NCBI RefSeq assembly: GCF_900112525.1
Contig: NZ_FOMD01000001.1
Span: forward strand, 62,001 to 126,000
Source: Klenkia taihuensis
GTDB lineage: Bacteria; Actinomycetota; Actinomycetes; Mycobacteriales; Geodermatophilaceae
Length of the DNA stretch: 64,000 bases
Reading direction: 5' to 3'
Shown: one piece after another, positions 43,863 to 51,892 of the stretch
Layout: every line of letters starts with the position of its first letter
Numbering within the stretch: the first letter of the stretch is position 1
The notes under the pieces: generated by a model
What the model was told of the DNA's origin: nothing
Database searches by the model: none
What the model saw: only the letters and a program-made list of their open reading frames with translations
Program-made: the position numbers and the translations under genes

Positions 43863-43950
43863 CTCCCGGGAGGAAACCGGGAACGCCCCGATCCGTTTCT
43901 TGGACCACCCGACGTTGTCACAGCAGCCCCACCCGTCGCACGCCGGGACC

Positions 43951-43968
43951 GGTCACGATGTGGTCACG
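43951..43968. promoter_or_regulatory. GGTCACG direct repeat, 11-bp period
   Basis: GGTCACG at 43951 and again at 43962, one helical turn apart, in the gap between the osmoprotectant operon and the STAS gene. Direct heptamers at this period are typical of OmpR-family response regulators. Confidence 0.5.
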
Positions 43969-44010
43969 CCCGAGGTTTGGCCGCCCGCACGGCGGCCCAT
44001 GAGGTGAGGC

Positions 44011-44415
44011 ATGGAAACGGTCCACGGCCGTCCGGAGGAGCCCGGCTTCACGCTGCACCGGGACGGGCCGCACGACGGCGAGCTGGTCGCGCGGGTGGCC
44101 GGCACGCTGGACGCCGCGCACGGCCCCGAGTTCCAGGCGGCCCTGCTCGGCGCGCTGCGGGAGGCCCCGGACCGGTTGGTGGTCGACCTGTCGGGGGTGA
44201 CGTTCTTCGGTTCGGCCGGGGTCACCGCGCTGGTGTGGGTCAGCCAGCACCCCGAGGCCACGGGCAAGGGCGTCCGGGTGGTCGCCACCTCCCGGATCGT
44301 GACCGGGCCGCTGGAGATGACCGGCCTGCTGCTGCGGCTGGACGTCTCGGGCATGCCGCCGGAGTCGGTGCCGCCGGCCGATCCGACCGGCCGGGCCGTC
44401 CCGCCGTCCGCTTGA
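44011..44415 (+). CDS. STAS domain protein (anti-sigma factor antagonist type)
   Basis: 134 residues. The core is VVDLSGVTFFGSAGVTALVWV, with Ser in FFGSAG as the usual phosphorylation site. Such proteins release sigma factors by binding an HATPase anti-sigma factor; candidates here lie at 34233 and 48514, though not adjacent. The C-terminal tail is Pro rich. GAGGTGAG lies before the ATG. Confidence 0.88.
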   Translation: METVHGRPEEPGFTLHRDGPHDGELVARVAGTLDAAHGPEFQAALLGALREAPDRLVVDLSGVTFFGSAGVTALVWVSQHPEATGKGVRVVATSRIVTGPLEMTGLLLRLDVSGMPPESVPPADPTGRAVPPSA

Positions 44416-44423
44416 CTCCCCCC

Positions 44424-45197
44424 ATGAGCAACCGCGAGAAGGCCGAGGCACTGGCCCGGCTGCACACCGCCCCCGAGCTGCTGACCGTCGTCAACGTCTG
44501 GGACGTCATCAGCGCGACCGTCGTGGCCGACCTGCCCGGCACCAAGGCGCTGGCCACCGCCAGCCACTCCATCGCCGCCTCCTACGGCTACCCCGACGGG
44601 GAGCACATCCCGGTCCACACGATGATCGAGGCCGTCGGCCGGATCGCCGCCGCGACCGAGCTGCCCGTCTCGGCCGACCTGGAGGCCGGCTACGGCGACC
44701 CGGGCGAGACCGTCCGCAAGGCGATCGGGGTGGGCGTCGTCGGCGCCAACCTCGAGGACCGGATGATGCCGCTGGCCGACGCCGTGGCCGCGGTCGAGGC
44801 CGTCGTCGCCGCCGGCGAGGCCGAGGGCGTGCCGTTCGTGCTCAACGCCCGCACCGACGCCTTCGTCAAGGCCGGCGACCGGCCCCGCGCCGACGTGGTG
44901 GCCGACGCGGTCGAGCGCGGCAAGGCCTTCCTGGAGGCCGGCGCCACCTGCGTGTTCGTGCCCGGCAAGCTCGACGAGCCGACCGTGGTGAAGCTGGTCG
45001 AGGGCATCGGCGAGCGCCGCGTCTCGGTGATCAACGTCCCCGGCTCGCTGCCGCAGGAGCGGCTGCAGCAGCTCGGCGTCGCCCGGGTGTCCTTCGGCCC
45101 GTGGACCCAGCGCCTGGCGCTGACCGCGTTCGCCGACTTCGCCGTCTCCGCCCTGCGCGGCGGCAACCTGCCCGACGGCGTCCGCCCGCTCAACTGA
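44424..45197 (+). CDS. Isocitrate lyase / PEP mutase family protein
   Basis: 257 residues, TIM-barrel enzyme. Marks: VVNVWDVISATVVAD, then PVSADLEAGYGDP with metal-binding Asp residues, GANLEDRM, VLNARTDAFVK. The KKCGH-type loop of true isocitrate lyase is absent, so carboxyphosphonoenolpyruvate mutase-like or 2-methylisocitrate lyase-like activity is likelier; the substrate is open. ATG at 44424, nine bases after the STAS stop. A hairpin follows the stop. Confidence 0.87.
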   Translation: MSNREKAEALARLHTAPELLTVVNVWDVISATVVADLPGTKALATASHSIAASYGYPDGEHIPVHTMIEAVGRIAAATELPVSADLEAGYGDPGETVRKAIGVGVVGANLEDRMMPLADAVAAVEAVVAAGEAEGVPFVLNARTDAFVKAGDRPRADVVADAVERGKAFLEAGATCVFVPGKLDEPTVVKLVEGIGERRVSVINVPGSLPQERLQQLGVARVSFGPWTQRLALTAFADFAVSALRGGNLPDGVRPLN

Positions 45198-45203
45198 CGC
45201 CGG

Positions 45204-45234
45204 GGCCCGCGCCGCTCAGCGGGCGGCGCGGGCC
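45204..45234. terminator. Bidirectional hairpin terminator
   Basis: 12-bp perfect stem (45204-45215 with 45223-45234), seven-base loop. It separates the convergent PEP mutase-like and GTPase genes and overlaps the last codons of the GTPase gene. Confidence 0.8.
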
Positions 45235-46775
45235 ACCGCGGCGCAGAACCGGTCGTGGTCGGCGGTGGTGGCGGTCAGCGGGTCGAGCACCTCGGCCTGG
45301 CCGACCGCCGCGACCGCGTCGTCCAGCCGGCGGCGCACCGTGCGGGCGCGTCTGCGCGCCCGGAACGCCACGAACGGCCGCACCAGGACGGCGAGCAGCA
45401 ACCCGGCCAGCAGCCCACCGACCAGCAGCAGGGTGGGCAGCGGGACGCCCTGGACCCGCGGCAGCGGCACCAGGTCGGCGACCTGCAGCCAGCCCAGCAC
45501 CACCAGGACCAGCAGCCAGAGCGCCCCGACCAGCGCCGCCGCGGTGACCAGCCACTGCAGCACACCGACCCCGCGCTGCCACAGCGGCGTGCGGTCGGAC
45601 CCGAGGTCGGTGCCGGCGACGGCCTGGTCGAGCCGGTCGGCCAGCCGCTCGGTGCTCACCTCGGTCCGCCGGCGCAGGTCGTCGGCCCATCCCAGCGGCA
45701 GGCCCTCCCCCGCGGCGTCGCGGGCCCGGCGGACGGCGGTGGCCACCCCGGCCTGCTCCACCGCCCCCGCCTCGGGCAGCGAGCTGCGCGCCCCCGCCTG
45801 GAGGTGCAGCCGGCGCAGCGGGTCCGGGCGCAGCGCGCCCAGCCAGCGCACCACCGGCCAGCCGGTGGCCGCCGTCCCGGCCTTCGTGGTCGAGCGCTCC
45901 ACCGCGGAGGTCACCGCGGGCACCCCGGCGGCGTCGGACAGCGCCCGGGTCAGCGCGGCCCGGTCGGCCCTGCGCGCGCCGGACGACGACATCCCGCAGT
46001 GCTGCTGCAGGTCGCGGGCGACGGCCCGGACGTCGGCGGTCAGCCGCTCGGTGGCCGCGCGGCGCGCAGCGACCCGGTCGGCGAGCAACCGGGTCAGCTC
46101 GGGCAGCCCGGCGCCGGTGCGGGCGCTGACCGGGAGCAGCGCGGCGTCGGCCAGGCCCTCGGAGTCCAGCAACCGGCGCAGGTCGCCCGAGATGGCGGCC
46201 AGGTCGGCCCCGGGCAGCCGATCGGCCTGGTTGAGCACCACCAGCAGCGCGCCGGCGTGCCCGGCGAGGGGCCGGAGGTAGCGGTCGTGGACGGCGGCGT
46301 CGGCGTACTTCTCGGGGTCCAGCACCCAGACCAGGACGTCGACCAGCTCCACCAGCCGGTCGACCTCCAGCCGGTTCTCCAGCCGCACGCTGTCGTGGTC
46401 GGGCAGGTCGAGCAGCACCAGGCCGTCCAGCGCGGGGTCGGGGACGTGCAGGTGCCGGCGGGGCACCTGCAGCCAGTCCAGCAGCGCGTCCTGCGGCTCG
46501 CCCCAGACGGTGGCGTGCGCGGTGCCGGTGGTCGGCCGGCGCACGCCCGGGGTGCTGACCTGCGCCCCGGACAGCGCGTTGAACAGGGTGGACTTGCCGC
46601 TGCCGGTCGCCCCGGCCAGCGCGACGACGGTGGCCTCGCCCAGTGCCTGCCGGGCACCGGCCTTGGCCAGCAGGGTGCGTGCCCGGCCCACCTCGGGGAC
46701 CTCGAGCCGGCCCTCGGCGGCCTCGACCGCCTCGCGCAGCCCGCCGAGGCGGTCGGTGAGCCCGCGCTCAGCCAC
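45216..46775 (-). CDS. Dynamin-like GTPase, membrane-anchored (DynB-like)
   Basis: 519 residues. GTPase motifs: G1 GATGSGKST, G2 region RRPTTGTAHATVW, G3 DLPDHDS, G4 NQAD. Two membrane segments near residues 395-455 (VTAAALVGALWLLVLVVLGW and TLLLVGGLLAGLLLAVLV), then a basic tail. It overlaps the upstream GTPase by eight bases. Tandem dynamin-like pairs of this type include Streptomyces DynA/DynB, which stabilise FtsZ rings, and mycobacterial IniA/IniC. The assignment to DynB is by order and topology only. Confidence 0.85.
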   Translation of the reverse strand: MAERGLTDRLGGLREAVEAAEGRLEVPEVGRARTLLAKAGARQALGEATVVALAGATGSGKSTLFNALSGAQVSTPGVRRPTTGTAHATVWGEPQDALLDWLQVPRRHLHVPDPALDGLVLLDLPDHDSVRLENRLEVDRLVELVDVLVWVLDPEKYADAAVHDRYLRPLAGHAGALLVVLNQADRLPGADLAAISGDLRRLLDSEGLADAALLPVSARTGAGLPELTRLLADRVAARRAATERLTADVRAVARDLQQHCGMSSSGARRADRAALTRALSDAAGVPAVTSAVERSTTKAGTAATGWPVVRWLGALRPDPLRRLHLQAGARSSLPEAGAVEQAGVATAVRRARDAAGEGLPLGWADDLRRRTEVSTERLADRLDQAVAGTDLGSDRTPLWQRGVGVLQWLVTAAALVGALWLLVLVVLGWLQVADLVPLPRVQGVPLPTLLLVGGLLAGLLLAVLVRPFVAFRARRRARTVRRRLDDAVAAVGQAEVLDPLTATTADHDRFCAAVARAAR

Positions 46776-48414
46776 GGGCCGCCGCCACGGTGCGCGCGCT
46801 CTCCCGCAGCGCGACCGCGTCGTCCGGGCCGGCCGCGCCGTCGAGCAGCTCGGTGAACCGGCGGTGTTCCACGTGGAGCAACGCCCCGGTGCGCTCGTCG
46901 AGGTCGCGGCGGGCCCGCTCGGCGAGCTGGCGCACCGCGGAGTCGCCGAACACCGCCTCGAGCACCCGCTGGCCCACCACCGTCGTCCCGCCGGCCACGG
47001 CGACCTCCGCGCCGGACAGGCCCGCGGTCTGCGCGAACACCGCGACCATGACGACGGCGCCGGCGCCGTTCACGCCCCAGGACAGCAGCCGGGCGCGGGA
47101 CCGCTTGCCGGCCCCCTCACCGCGGACCAGCTCCAGCACCGCGCCCTGCCAGTCGCGCACCGTGCGGCCGGCGTCCTCGGCGAACCCCGGGCCCACGGTG
47201 GACAGGTCCCGCTCCCGGCCCGCGACCACCCCGGCGCCGCCGGGCAGCCCGCGCCAGGCGGTGACGGTGTCCTCGGCCGCGGTCTCCGCGGCCGAGCGCA
47301 GCAGCCGCTCGACCCCGCTCTCCAGCGCGCCGGTGAGGTCCTGGGCGGGCGTGGCCCGGCCGGTGACCGCGGCGGTGACCCGGTCGCGCAGCCGGCCGAT
47401 GCCGGCCTGCAGCGAGCGCATCCACTCCCCGGTGCCCACGAACTCCTGCCAGCGGGCCAGCACCTCCCCGCGCAGCAGGGTGCCGTTGCGCACGCCCTCG
47501 TCGACGGCGGTGGCGGCCCGCCCGTAGGCGGCGTCGGCGGCGGTGTGCAGCGCGCCCGCGGCGGCGGCCTGCTCGTCGACGGCCCGGGCGATGCCGGCCA
47601 CCCGGTCGTCGAGGCTGGCCAGCGCCCCGACCAGGGTCTGCCGCACCACCTCGGCCCGGGCCTCCGCGTCGGCGGCGAGCCCGCGCAGCCACCCGCGCAG
47701 CGGGGCGACCTGGTCCTCGGGCAGGAAGCCGTCGACCAGCGGCCGCTCCTCGACCACCCACAGCCGGGCCTGGGCGAGCCCGGCCCGCTCGAGCATCCCG
47801 GCCAGGTCGGCCGCGACCTCGCGGGTGGCCTCCGGCGGCACCCGGTCGAGGACGACGGCCAGCGCGGTGCCGCGCTCGGCGGCGGTGCGCAGCAGGTCCC
47901 ACGGGACGGCGTCGGCGTAGCGGGCCGCGGTGGTGACGAAGACCCACAGGTCCGCGGCCGACAGCAGCTGGCCGGCGAGGTCGCGGTTGGCCTCCACCAC
48001 GCTGTCGACGTCCGGTGCGTCGACCAGCGCCAGGCCCTCGGGGACCGCCGGGTGCACCTCGACCTGCACCGGCAGCACCCGGTCGTCGGCGAAGGCGCCG
48101 CGGTCGGCCGGGGCGCAGACCAGCACCGGGGTGCGGGTGGTCGGGCGCAGCACGCCGGCCCGGGTGACCTCGGCCTGCAGCAGGCTGTTGACCAGCGTGG
48201 ACTTGCCCGCGCCGGTCGAGCCGCCGACGACCACGAGCAGTGGCGCGTCGACGTCGCGCAGCCGCGGCAGCAGGTGGTCGTCGACCTGGTCGACCACCGA
48301 CCGGACCGCCCGGACGGCGGCGTCCCGGCCCGGGGTGTCCAGGGCGAAGGGGACGGCGGCGAGCCGGTCGCGCAGCTGCACCAGGTCATCGGGCAGGGTG
48401 CCGGCGCTCGTCAC
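46768..48414 (-). CDS. Dynamin-like GTPase (DynA-like)
   Basis: 548 residues. G1 VVGGSTGAGKSTLVNSLL, G2 RPTTRTPVLVC, G3 DAPDVDS, then a long helical part with membrane-leaning stretch near 440-475 (LLSWGVNGAGAVVMVAVFAQ). GTG at 48414 with GGGGGAG about nine bases upstream; the longer open frame is antisense to the HATPase gene. Paired and co-translated with the second GTPase, as in DynA-DynB. Likely works at the division septum or in membrane remodelling, by inference. Confidence 0.85.
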   Translation of the reverse strand: MTSAGTLPDDLVQLRDRLAAVPFALDTPGRDAAVRAVRSVVDQVDDHLLPRLRDVDAPLLVVVGGSTGAGKSTLVNSLLQAEVTRAGVLRPTTRTPVLVCAPADRGAFADDRVLPVQVEVHPAVPEGLALVDAPDVDSVVEANRDLAGQLLSAADLWVFVTTAARYADAVPWDLLRTAAERGTALAVVLDRVPPEATREVAADLAGMLERAGLAQARLWVVEERPLVDGFLPEDQVAPLRGWLRGLAADAEARAEVVRQTLVGALASLDDRVAGIARAVDEQAAAAGALHTAADAAYGRAATAVDEGVRNGTLLRGEVLARWQEFVGTGEWMRSLQAGIGRLRDRVTAAVTGRATPAQDLTGALESGVERLLRSAAETAAEDTVTAWRGLPGGAGVVAGRERDLSTVGPGFAEDAGRTVRDWQGAVLELVRGEGAGKRSRARLLSWGVNGAGAVVMVAVFAQTAGLSGAEVAVAGGTTVVGQRVLEAVFGDSAVRQLAERARRDLDERTGALLHVEHRRFTELLDGAAGPDDAVALRESARTVAAARG

Positions 48415-48513
48415 CCCGGAAGTCTCCCCCGCGGCTTCCGGCTGCGCGTCCCGACGAGGTCGGTCAGGATGGGCCCAGTTCCGACCGACACCGTCCGAGA
48501 AGGGGAGGTCCCG

Positions 48514-48993
48514 GTGCCTGCCGATGCCGCCTGGCCGTCGTCCCCGGTGCCGGACGTCCCCGGGGACGTGTGGCGCTGGCAGCTCCCGAGCGTGCACGAC
48601 GCCTCCCGCGTGCGGATGGACCTGCGCGCCCGCCTCGCGCACCCGTCGCTGACGTCGTCCTCGACCGAGGACGCCCGCGAGGGCCTGCTGCTCGCCTTCG
48701 AGGAGCTGGCCTCCAACGCGCTGCGGCACGGCGGCGGCGCGGTCGAGGCGGTCATCGTGGCCACCGCCGACGGCTGGGTGCTGTCGCTGTCCGACGAGGC
48801 GGTCGACCGGCCCCCGGTGCCGGCGGTCGACCGCGACCCCGCACTGGGCGGCATGGGGCTGCCGATGGTGGCGCAGCTCTCGGTCGACCACGGCTGGTCC
48901 GCCGACGGCGGCCGCAAGCACGTCTGGGCGCGCCTGACCTCGGGCGTCGCCGTCCCCGGGGCCACCCCGAGCCCGCGGGGCAGCCTCGCCTGA
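48514..48993 (+). CDS. HATPase (SpoIIAB/RsbW-type) regulatory protein
   Basis: 159 residues. N box AFEELASNALRHGG, G1 LSLSDEA, G2 LGGMGLPMVAQLS. Closely similar in layout to the protein at 34233, so the two are paralogues. No adjacent sigma factor or STAS gene. GTG at 48514 with GGGGAGG five bases upstream. Divergent from the dynamin-like operon. A hairpin follows its stop. Confidence 0.88.
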   Translation: MPADAAWPSSPVPDVPGDVWRWQLPSVHDASRVRMDLRARLAHPSLTSSSTEDAREGLLLAFEELASNALRHGGGAVEAVIVATADGWVLSLSDEAVDRPPVPAVDRDPALGGMGLPMVAQLSVDHGWSADGGRKHVWARLTSGVAVPGATPSPRGSLA

Positions 48994-49001
48994 GGCGCGG
49001 C

Positions 49002-49021
49002 GTGACGGATCGGTCCGTTAC
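49002..49021 (+). terminator. Hairpin after the HATPase gene
   Basis: GTGACGGA and TCCGTTAC pair (one G-T) around a TCGG loop, nine bases after the stop codon. No T tract. The same sequence contributes GTGAC/GTTAC elements to the region upstream of the peptidase gene. Confidence 0.55.
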
Positions 49022-49057
49022 CCGACCGTGACATCGGCGGTGACCGTCGGTTAGCGT
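49017..49057 (+). promoter_or_regulatory. Promoter of the M23 peptidase gene with GTTAC/GTGAC repeats
   Basis: -35 GTGACA at 49028, 18 bases, -10 TAGCGT at 49052, then seven bases to the ATG, so leaderless. GTTAC at 49017 and GTGAC at 49028 and 49040 repeat at 11-12 base intervals. This recalls response-regulator sites such as MtrA, which controls cell-wall peptidases in related genera. Confidence 0.55.
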
Positions 49058-49064
49058 CGGCCCA

Positions 49065-50213
49065 ATGCGTCCCCGGCTCGCCGTCCTCGCACTCGGGGCA
49101 CTCCTGGCTCTCGGCACGGCGGTCCCGCCGGCCGCGGCCGCCCCGGCCGACACCGCCGCGGTCGCTGCCGCGCAGGCCGAGGTGGACCGGGTGGCCGCGC
49201 TCGTCGCCGCCGCGGAGGACGAGCTCGCCCGCTCCACGGTGCTGGCCGAGGCGGCCGCCGACGCCGACCGGGTGGCGCAGGAGGAGCTCGCCGCGGCGCG
49301 GCAGGCGCAGGCCGCCACCGCGGCCGCCCTCGCGCAGGCGCAGGCCGCCACCGAGGTGGCCGAGGAGGACGTGGCCACGCTGGGCCGCGAGGCGTTCATG
49401 GGCCAGCAGTCCTTCGGCACCGCGCAGGTGCTGCTGGACGCGGAGAGCCCCCAGGACGTGCTGCAGCGCGCGGCCACCATGGAGCAGCTCGGCCTGGACC
49501 GCACCAGCCGGCTGGACGCCGTCGAGGCGCAGCGCGACCAGGAGCAGGCCGCCGACGCCGCGGCGACCGAGGCCGTCGGTCGGCTGGACGTCGCCGCGCA
49601 GGCCGCCGCGGAGTCCGACGCCGCGGCCCAGGCGCAGCTGGTCGCCGCCCAGCAGTCCTTCGACGCGGTCAACGCGCAGAAGGCCGACCTGGACGCGCAG
49701 CTGCTCGCCGCGCAGACCGCGCTGCTCGAGGCGCAGGGCATCGAGGACGCCGCCGCGGCAGCGGCGGCAGCGGCGGAGGCGTCGGTCGCGGCGGCCAGCG
49801 TGAGCAGCACCGGGGACGGCTCGCTGGTCTCGGGCCGGGTGACCTCCTGCTACGGCTCCCGCTGGGGGACGACGCACTACGGCATCGACATCGCCGCACC
49901 CATCGGCACCCCGATCTACGCCCCCGAGGGCGGGGTCGTGCTCGACGCCGGCTCGGCCAGCGGGTTCGGCCAGGCGGTCTACCTGCAGCACCCCGACGGC
50001 GTGGTCACCCTGTACGGGCACGTGGAGAGCTTCACCGTGCGGCCGGGCCAGGTCGTGTCGGCCGGGCAGCAGATCGCCACCGTGGGCAACCGTGGCCAGT
50101 CCACCGGCCCGCACGTGCACGTGGAGACCCACTACGGCGGGCTCTACGCCGACCGCCGCAACCCGGTGCCGTGGCTGACCTCGCACGGCATCTCGGTGGG
50201 GTCCTGCGGCTAG
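49065..50213 (+). CDS. Secreted M23 family metallopeptidase with coiled-coil domain
   Basis: 382 residues. Sec signal peptide to about AAAAP (residue 27). Residues 30-245 are a long Ala/Glu/Gln coiled coil of the kind found in NlpC/EnvC-like activators. The LytM/M23 domain has the zinc motifs THYGIDIAAP (HxxxD) and GPHVHVETH (HxH), both intact, so it is probably an active peptidoglycan endopeptidase. ATG at 49065 with the TAGCGT -10 box seven bases upstream. The stop shares a CTAG with the next convergent gene. Confidence 0.92.
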   Translation: MRPRLAVLALGALLALGTAVPPAAAAPADTAAVAAAQAEVDRVAALVAAAEDELARSTVLAEAAADADRVAQEELAAARQAQAATAAALAQAQAATEVAEEDVATLGREAFMGQQSFGTAQVLLDAESPQDVLQRAATMEQLGLDRTSRLDAVEAQRDQEQAADAAATEAVGRLDVAAQAAAESDAAAQAQLVAAQQSFDAVNAQKADLDAQLLAAQTALLEAQGIEDAAAAAAAAAEASVAAASVSSTGDGSLVSGRVTSCYGSRWGTTHYGIDIAAPIGTPIYAPEGGVVLDAGSASGFGQAVYLQHPDGVVTLYGHVESFTVRPGQVVSAGQQIATVGNRGQSTGPHVHVETHYGGLYADRRNPVPWLTSHGISVGSCG

Positions 50214-50422
50214 TTCCCGCTGCCGCTCCCCATCCCCCACCCGGTGGGCGTGCTGCCCGACGACCCGCGGTAGGCGTCCGGGTTCGCGTGCCCGCGGCCG
50301 ACCTGCCGGCCCACGTCGGGGTCCAGCCGTGCGCCCCGTGCCCGCGCCCGCCGGTCGTGCATCAGCATCGCCACCAGCAGGGCCACCACGAGCACGCCCA
50401 CCACGATGAAGAAGGTCGTCAT
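50210..50422 (-). CDS. Small single-pass membrane protein, 70 aa
   Basis: One N-terminal membrane helix (FFIVVGVLVVALLVAMLM), then a basic stretch HDRRARARGAR and a Gly/Ser-rich tail. No family known to me. ATG at 50422, overlapping the stop of the MFS gene by four bases, so translated with it. Convergent with the peptidase gene, sharing a CTAG stop. Confidence 0.7.
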   Translation of the reverse strand: MTTFFIVVGVLVVALLVAMLMHDRRARARGARLDPDVGRQVGRGHANPDAYRGSSGSTPTGWGMGSGSGN

Positions 50423-51810
50423 GGCCGGACGCTAGCCGGTGCGGGGGCCCGCGTGCGCCCGGTGGCCCACACGACCGCGGCCCCGAGGACGGCGACCGCG
50501 CCGCACCCGAGGGCCGCGCGGTCCCAGCCGGCGAGCTGGCCCGCGGCCGTCCCGGCGGGCCCCGCCGACGAGGCCACCAGCACCACGACCGTCGTCCCGA
50601 GCGCGGCCCCGACGTAGCGGGCGGTGTTGTTGGCGCCGCTGCCCATCCCGGCGCGGTCGGCGGGGACGTGGGCGACGGCCTCGCGGCCCAGCGCGGCGTT
50701 GGCCCCGCCGTACCCGGCGCCGTAGACCAGCAGGCCGGGCAGCAGGACCCACGGCGAGCTGCCGGTGCCGACGACCGCGAGGCCGGCCATGCCGAGGCCG
50801 GCGACCACGAGCGCCCCGGTCAGCAGCAGCCGCCCGTCGACCGACGGCAGCCAGCGGACGGCGACCGCGGTGGCCGTGCTGACCGCCGACCAGAACAGGA
50901 CCAGCAGCGTCGCGGCCAGCAGCGAGGCACCCAGGCCGCGCTGGACCATCGAGGGCAGGTAGGACGCCAGCCCCACCATGGCGCCGCCGGTGAGCAGGGC
51001 GCCCAGGGTCGCCGCCCGGAACCCGGGCGCGCGGAACAGCGCGAGGTCGACCATCGGCGCCGGGCTGCGCCGCTCGACGACGACGAACGCGGCGAGCAGC
51101 AGGACGCCCGCGACCAGCAGGACGGCGCCCGCCGGGCCGGTCCCGCTGCGCGACTGCACCAGGCCGGCCAGCAGCGCGCTCAGGCCGCCGGCGAGCAGCA
51201 CCGCCCCGGCGACGTCGGGCCGCCGCCGAGGCGCGGGGACGGCGCCGGGCAGCGTGCGGTGGGCGACGAGGGCGACGCCGGTGCCGACGACGGCGGTGAC
51301 CAGGTAGGTCACCCGCCACTGCGCGCCGTGGTCGAGCAGCACGGTGGCCACCCCGCCGAACCCGGTGCCCGCGCCGACGCTGGCCCCCCACACCGCGGCT
51401 GCGCGCGCCCGGTCGGGCCCGGGCGGGAACACCTGGCCGATGACGCCGAGCGCCCCGGCCAGCACCGCGGCACCGCCCACGCCCTGGACCAGCCGGCCCA
51501 CCACGAAGGGCACGGTGCCGGAGGACAGCCCGGCGACCGCGGCGCCGGCCGCGACCAGCGCCAGCCCGGCCACCAGCACGCGGCGCCGTCCCAGGTCGTC
51601 GGCCAGCACCCCGGCGGTGAGCAGCGCGGCGGCCAGCCCGACGCTCATGGAGGACAGCAGCCAGGCCTGCGCACCGGGCCCGGCACCGAACTCCGTCGCC
51701 GTCCGCACGCCGGTGCCCAGCGGGGTGACGAAGACGGCGAGCACGAGCAGCGTGGACCCGGCCGCGGTGGCCAGGGTGCGCCGGCGGGTGGTGTCGACGT
51801 CGGTCTGCAC
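50419..51810 (-). CDS. MFS multidrug exporter (DHA2-like)
   Basis: 463 residues with about fourteen membrane segments. Motif A is GVLADDLGRRRVLVAGLAL, and the efflux motif C region reads GASVGAGTGFGGV. Typical of EmrB/QacA proton-coupled exporters. GTG at 51810 with GGAGG four bases upstream; an in-frame start at 51852 would lie inside the operator. Divergent from the HxlR regulator with a dyad between, so probably induced by the compound it exports. Confidence 0.9.
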   Translation of the reverse strand: MQTDVDTTRRRTLATAAGSTLLVLAVFVTPLGTGVRTATEFGAGPGAQAWLLSSMSVGLAAALLTAGVLADDLGRRRVLVAGLALVAAGAAVAGLSSGTVPFVVGRLVQGVGGAAVLAGALGVIGQVFPPGPDRARAAAVWGASVGAGTGFGGVATVLLDHGAQWRVTYLVTAVVGTGVALVAHRTLPGAVPAPRRRPDVAGAVLLAGGLSALLAGLVQSRSGTGPAGAVLLVAGVLLLAAFVVVERRSPAPMVDLALFRAPGFRAATLGALLTGGAMVGLASYLPSMVQRGLGASLLAATLLVLFWSAVSTATAVAVRWLPSVDGRLLLTGALVVAGLGMAGLAVVGTGSSPWVLLPGLLVYGAGYGGANAALGREAVAHVPADRAGMGSGANNTARYVGAALGTTVVVLVASSAGPAGTAAGQLAGWDRAALGCGAVAVLGAAVVWATGRTRAPAPASVRP

Positions 51811-51840
51811 GGGGCCTCCGGCCAGCTGGCTACAGTGGGA

Positions 51841-51871
51841 TTGAGCCAGCACACTGTGGCACCTGGCTCAA
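51841..51871. promoter_or_regulatory. Inverted repeat operator between MFS exporter and HxlR gene
   Basis: TTGAGCCAG at 51841-51849 and CTGGCTCAA at 51863-51871, perfect 9-bp arms with a 13-base spacer. The size suits a dimeric winged-helix repressor such as the neighbouring HxlR protein. Confidence 0.75.
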
Positions 51872-51892
51872 CTGCGCACAAGCGAGGTGGGG

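Noticed and set aside
44424..45197. True isocitrate lyase
   Set aside because: Too short (257 residues) and lacking the KKCGH catalytic loop; belongs to the smaller PEP mutase-like group.
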